Part shown: piece after piece, positions 60,469 to 64,000 of the stretch | How the letters are laid out: the number at the start of each line of letters is the position of its first letter | How positions within the stretch are numbered: position 1 is the first letter of the stretch | DNA from: Schaedlerella glycyrrhizinilytica_A | GTDB lineage: Bacteria > Bacillota > Clostridia > Lachnospirales > Lachnospiraceae | DNA length: 64,000 bases | Direction: 5' to 3' (one strand) | NCBI RefSeq assembly: GCF_042852765.1 | Contig: NZ_AP031414.1 | Program-made: the position numbers and the translations under genes | Notes under the pieces: model-generated | What the model was told of the DNA's origin: nothing | Seen by the model: the letters and a program-made list of their open reading frames with translations, nothing else | Database searches by the model: none

Positions 60469-62747
60469 CTCTTTTTTTCCTCCAGCACCATCCCCAATAC
60501 TTCCGTTACTTTTTCCACCGGCAGGATCGTTAATTTTTCTTTTACCTCATCTGCCACTTCGTCCAGATCGTCCACATTCGCTTTCGGGATCAGCACTTTT
60601 GAAATCCCAGCGCGCTGCGCTGCCATCAATTTTTCCGGCAGTCCGCCGATCGGCATCACCGTGCCCCGCAGAGAGACTTCTCCCGTCATGGCATATTCCG
60701 GGCTGACTGCCTTTTGAGTCAGAAGAGACGCGAGCGCTGAGGTCATCGTAATCCCTGCGGACGGACCGTCTTTCGGCACTGCGCCTGCCGGTACATGAAT
60801 ATGTAGATCATGATCTTTTAAAATCTCCGCTTCCTTTGGATACATCGACTTCACAAGACTAAGCGCGATCTGCACCGATTCTTTCATCACATCACCAAGC
60901 TGTCCGGTCACCTGTACTTTGCCGCTGCCCGGAACCAATAAAGTCTCGATAAATAAAATTTCTCCTCCGGCAGACGTCCATGCAAGTCCGGTCACAACAC
61001 CGGGGCGCTTTTCTTCCAAAATTCCCTCATGGTGGATCGGCTTCTGATCCAGAAATTCACTCAGACGCTTCGGGCTGACTGTAATGCTTTTCTGTTCTCC
61101 TTTTACGAGTTTCACCGCCGCATACCGGCACAACGTTTCCAACTGCTTTTTCAGACCGCGCACGCCGGATTCCATCGTATAATCCCGGATTACTGTCTGA
61201 AGTGCCGCATCGGTCACTTTTAAATTCTGTGCTTTCACGCCCATCTTTTTCATTGCCTTTGGAAGCAGATGCTTCCGTGCGATCTGCTCTTTTTCAACTG
61301 CAGTGTATCCCGGAAACTGGATGACCTCCATCCGATTCAAAAGCGGTTCCGGTATCGTATCGATCGTATTTGCTGTACATACAAACAGAACGTCCGACAG
61401 ATCATAAGGTACATTCATATAATGATCGGTAAACGTATGGTTTTGTTCCGGATCCAGAACTTCCAATAATGCACTGGCCGGATCTCCGCTGAAATCTTTC
61501 GATAATTTATCTACCTCGTCCAGCACCATCACCGGATTGGAAGATGCGCACCGCTTCATCCCCTCCATGATCCGTCCCGGCATCGCGCCTACATAGGTTC
61601 TTCGATGTCCCCGTATCTCCGCTTCATCCCGGACGCCGCCCAAACTGACTCTGACATACTTTCTGTGCAGCGCTTCCGCAATGCTCTGCCCGATGCTCGT
61701 CTTTCCGGTTCCCGGCGGTCCAACAAATAAAAGGATCGAACCTGACTGCTGCCGGTTCAGCGCCATCACGGCCATCTGCTGTATGATCCTCTGCTTTACT
61801 TTTTTCAGTCCGTAATGCTCCCGGTCAAGAACTGCCTCCGCTTCCTCCAGATCCAACTCCTGTACCTCTTCTTTTTTCCAGCAAAGTCCGGTCAGAAAAT
61901 CCAGAAAATCATAGAGCATTCCATATTCATGGCTGTCTTTTCCCTCCTGCTTCATCCGGTTCAGAACCTTTTCAGCCTCTTTTCGAGCCGTCTCATTCAT
62001 ACCGGATTCTTCGATCTTCTGCTCAAACTTCCGCACATCGGATACATTTTCCGGATGCATCTCGTCCAACTGTCTCTGTAAAAACTCAATCTGCTTTTTG
62101 ATCGCTTCTTCACGGTATACTTTCTCGTGCCGCTCCTGCTGATCATTCTCCGCTTCTTCTCCGACCCGGGCTATCTCCATGAATTCATAGACGCTGCGCT
62201 CCATCTTCTCAAACCGCTCCCGTGTGGAATCCGTTTCCAGAATCGCGTACTTTTCCTCGTTGGTCAGATTCAAATATGCAGACAGAGCCGAGACGACTTC
62301 GGACACATTTTTCCAATGCAGAACATAACTCCGCGCCCAGATTCCCCACTGGAACCGCTGAATGAACTTCAACATCGAAGTCCGCAATTTATCAAATCGA
62401 AGCTTCGCTTCTTCCGCATCCAAATCTTGTTCTCCACTGCGTGCTTCCACGTCTGCCGTCATCATATCCGGCGTCGCCTGAATTGCTCTCACATCCACAC
62501 GTCCCAGCGTCCGCACACTGACACTCCCCTCGCTGTCAATCCCCTCTACTTTTCCGGACACACCAATCGGGAAAAAATCCTCCGGACGCATCTCGTCCCG
62601 ATTTCTGTCTTCCTTCAGCATAAGAAATACAACTTCCTCGTCTTCTTTTAATTCTTCCTGAAGATTCAGTTCACGGAAAACATCCTGCTTAAAATAATAG
62701 GTTACTTCCGGTAAAATGATCATATCATAAATCGGTATTACAAACAT
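60465..62747 (-). CDS. lon: ATP-dependent Lon protease
   Basis: A 760-residue Lon A-type protease. The N-terminal substrate domain (MFVIPIYDMIILPEVTYYF) is followed by a coiled coil (EEAIKKQIEFLQRQLDEM), an AAA+ module (GPPGTGKTSIGQS; DEVDKLS) and the Ser/Lys protease domain: PKDGPSAGI with S663 and K706 in GGLPEKLMAAQRAG. The ATG at 62747 is preferred (GAGGTG six bases upstream) to a GTG three codons before. It is the first gene of a four-gene operon headed by a CIRCE element. Confidence 0.95.
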   Translation of the reverse strand: MFVIPIYDMIILPEVTYYFKQDVFRELNLQEELKEDEEVVFLMLKEDRNRDEMRPEDFFPIGVSGKVEGIDSEGSVSVRTLGRVDVRAIQATPDMMTADVEARSGEQDLDAEEAKLRFDKLRTSMLKFIQRFQWGIWARSYVLHWKNVSEVVSALSAYLNLTNEEKYAILETDSTRERFEKMERSVYEFMEIARVGEEAENDQQERHEKVYREEAIKKQIEFLQRQLDEMHPENVSDVRKFEQKIEESGMNETARKEAEKVLNRMKQEGKDSHEYGMLYDFLDFLTGLCWKKEEVQELDLEEAEAVLDREHYGLKKVKQRIIQQMAVMALNRQQSGSILLFVGPPGTGKTSIGQSIAEALHRKYVRVSLGGVRDEAEIRGHRRTYVGAMPGRIMEGMKRCASSNPVMVLDEVDKLSKDFSGDPASALLEVLDPEQNHTFTDHYMNVPYDLSDVLFVCTANTIDTIPEPLLNRMEVIQFPGYTAVEKEQIARKHLLPKAMKKMGVKAQNLKVTDAALQTVIRDYTMESGVRGLKKQLETLCRYAAVKLVKGEQKSITVSPKRLSEFLDQKPIHHEGILEEKRPGVVTGLAWTSAGGEILFIETLLVPGSGKVQVTGQLGDVMKESVQIALSLVKSMYPKEAEILKDHDLHIHVPAGAVPKDGPSAGITMTSALASLLTQKAVSPEYAMTGEVSLRGTVMPIGGLPEKLMAAQRAGISKVLIPKANVDDLDEVADEVKEKLTILPVEKVTEVLGMVLEEKKR

Positions 62748-62768
62748 TACATTCACCTCATTTTCTCA

Positions 62769-62834
62769 TTAGCACTCTTTAACGTAGAGTGCTAAACATA
62801 GTGTAACAATAGCACATTTTATGAGGTTTGTAAA
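62769..62834 (-). promoter_or_regulatory. CIRCE element and promoter of lon
   Basis: TTTACA (62834-62829), 17-base spacer, TATTGT (62811-62806) on the minus strand. Just downstream is a perfect CIRCE inverted repeat TTAGCACTC-N9-GAGTGCTAA (62795-62769), the binding site of the heat-shock repressor HrcA. Heat and misfolding stress should therefore induce lon. Confidence 0.92.
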
Positions 62835-63011
62835 GATAAGCAGAAGAGTTAGATGGGAACCTGTTTCTGTTAATGTTCTCCCGATATATTTCCAGGCACA
62901 CAGCGCCCCGATGATTTCAAAGGCAATATCTGTAATACATATATAATCATCCAGTTCTTCTTTTGAAACAGTAATTTTTATATTTTGAACATCTATGATT
63001 CTATTCTTCAT
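62769..63011 (-). pseudogene. Remnant of a KilA-N-type protein
   Basis: An 80-codon frame starting MKNRIIDVQNIKITVSKEEL and containing DDYICITDIA, the usual opening of KilA-N domain proteins. After this the sequence loses resemblance, turns hydrophobic, and its last codons lie inside the lon promoter and CIRCE element. It looks like a 5' fragment of an accessory gene whose rest was lost. A short real peptide cannot be excluded. Confidence 0.45.
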
Positions 63012-63034
63012 ACATCCTCTCCATACACTCCTTT

Positions 63035-63313
63035 TTATTCCTTTCCCATCAGCTGAACCTGTAATGTCATCCCCAACGCTGCCGCGATCCGCACCAACAT
63101 CTCTAATGATGGATTATAGTTTCCGCTTTCAAATCTAGTAATATTCGTTCTGGGAATTCCAGCACGCTTTGCCAGTTCTGCCTGTGTCATACCCTGGATT
63201 TTTCTACAACGTATATACTGTTCGATAACAGACTGTCTGATACTCTTCTGTTCCACCTCTATTAGTATTTTCTGCTCAGCTGATGTATAAATATAATCCA
63301 TACTATTTCCCAT
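63035..63313 (-). CDS. HTH (XRE) regulator, HigA-like
   Basis: A 92-residue protein with a helix-turn-helix of the Cro/CI type: GMTQAELAKRAGIPRTNITR (about residues 41-60) followed by FESGNYNPSLEMLVRIA. The N-terminal 38 residues are helical. Its start overlaps the stop of the ParB-like gene, and AAGGAG lies 12 bases before the ATG. Typical antitoxin or phage-type regulator. Confidence 0.85.
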   Translation of the reverse strand: MGNSMDYIYTSAEQKILIEVEQKSIRQSVIEQYIRCRKIQGMTQAELAKRAGIPRTNITRFESGNYNPSLEMLVRIAAALGMTLQVQLMGKE

Positions 63314-64000
63314 CGTTTGTATATTCTCCTTCTTCCATACGCATATTCATACACTTTTTCACTGTATTATATCTTGAACAGAAACCTTGTCCTGCCGCAT
63401 ATTCTATTCTGTCGACACATATATAAGCCCTGCCTTTTTTTGTATTTACCAATAATATATCTCCCGGAACAACCGGATTTTTTAAAGTGTAAATCCATAT
63501 ATAGCGTTTATTGCTCTTCTTTTTCCATTTCCCATTAGACAATACCACATGTCTTCCCTTAACAATTTTCCTCAATGGCTGTCCTGATACCATTCCACAA
63601 ACCTCTGCTTGTACACCGTACTTTTTAGCCAAAAGATACGATACATAGCCATCTCTAAGCTGTTTATTCTCATCAACTACAATTGCATGAGGCAACTGCT
63701 TTGTTTTCTGATAATATTGTTCATAATACCCCCATTTCTCAGAAGATGGATTTGACATCATATCTGTTTGAATCTCTTCTATCGGACAGGCATTCGTAAT
63801 TACCCCAATCAAGATATGTGATAAAATATCTTTTAGCCAGTCTGTATTTCTCAATAATTCCTCTGCACGAAAAACAGTCTCATCGCGTTTTTGCTCATCT
63901 ACAGAAATATACAGATTCATAATACCGGAATACTTCATACCAACTGTAAGGAGCAATTCATCAATCTTTCTAATTATTTCTTCATTTTTCTCAATATTCT
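63303..64000 (-). CDS. ParB-like accessory protein (5' end outside the window)
   Basis: The reading frame is open through the right window edge, so the start is missing. The visible part contains HAIVVDENKQLRDGYVSYLL, reminiscent of the ParB/Srx N-terminal fold where an Asp-Gly pair sits in a substrate loop, and a C-terminal beta-rich stretch (VPGDILLVNTKKGRAYICVDRI). Low GC content. It is translated into the HTH gene with an 11-base overlap. Function unknown. Confidence 0.6.
   Translation of the reverse strand, partial: NIEKNEEIIRKIDELLLTVGMKYSGIMNLYISVDEQKRDETVFRAEELLRNTDWLKDILSHILIGVITNACPIEEIQTDMMSNPSSEKWGYYEQYYQKTKQLPHAIVVDENKQLRDGYVSYLLAKKYGVQAEVCGMVSGQPLRKIVKGRHVVLSNGKWKKKSNKRYIWIYTLKNPVVPGDILLVNTKKGRAYICVDRIEYAAGQGFCSRYNTVKKCMNMRMEEGEYTNDGK

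Overview
The window looks like chromosomal DNA from a gut-type Lachnospiraceae bacterium (Bacillota, Clostridia). The clues are a homodimeric pyruvate:ferredoxin oxidoreductase, a DUF5685 protein, SleB-type cell wall hydrolases, the priA-def-fmt-yugP-rsmB-rlmN-prpC-prkC-rsgA-rpe-thiN island, Shine-Dalgarno sites of the AGGAGG type, a CIRCE operator and an FMN riboswitch. Base composition is mid-range, with clearly AT-richer patches at 4.9-5.8 kb, 36.4-39.9 kb and 62.8-64.0 kb. No rRNA, tRNA, CRISPR array, insertion sequence or prophage was seen. Species cannot be fixed from this stretch.

Layout. 0-5.7 kb (minus strand): glycerol block (glpP, glpK) followed by a DUF5685 protein, a MATE exporter and a DnaJ-domain protein cut by the window start; a small AT-rich cassette (59-aa protein plus zeta-toxin-like P-loop protein) sits upstream of glpP. 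5.9-10.8 kb: an M20 amidohydrolase and nifJ. 10.9-14.9 kb: a four-gene surface-polymer acylation set (SGNH hydrolase, DUF4358, MBOAT, DHHW). 14.9-30.5 kb: a long housekeeping block covering lipoprotein maturation, ribosome assembly, translation start, PASTA kinase/phosphatase signalling, replication restart and murE. 30.7-34.5 kb: three SleB-family hydrolases, each preceded by TGTNAC-type repeats that resemble WalR boxes, around an AEC transporter.

34.7-45.1 kb is the most distinctive part: a locus with three alpha/beta pairs of C-glycoside deglycosidase type (a TIM-barrel sugar-isomerase-like subunit plus a roughly 145-aa beta subunit), two Gfo/Idh/MocA oxidoreductases, an RpiR regulator and an 811-aa AraC regulator fused to a GH39-like domain that has lost its acid/base residue. 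By analogy with the gut C-glycoside pathway, the oxidoreductases would oxidise the sugar at C3 and the alpha/beta enzymes would then cleave the glycosidic bond by elimination. Three pairs in one locus suggest several substrates (flavonoid or other plant C-, O- or S-glycosides). No sugar transporter is encoded in the cluster.

45.2-64 kb: two MATE exporters, a riboflavin transporter (ribU) under an FMN riboswitch whose promoter overlaps the stop codon of the preceding CPBP protease, an AgrC/AgrA-like two-component system with a lipoprotein, a MacB-like ABC efflux operon, an ECF S component, a hemolysin III homologue, and a lon operon (lon, NUDIX, deoxyinosine glycosylase, nucleotidyltransferase) preceded by a perfect CIRCE element. 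The right edge is AT-rich and accessory: a KilA-N-like remnant, an HTH protein and a truncated ParB-like protein.

Functions are assigned from motif and family recognition by eye; no database search was run.
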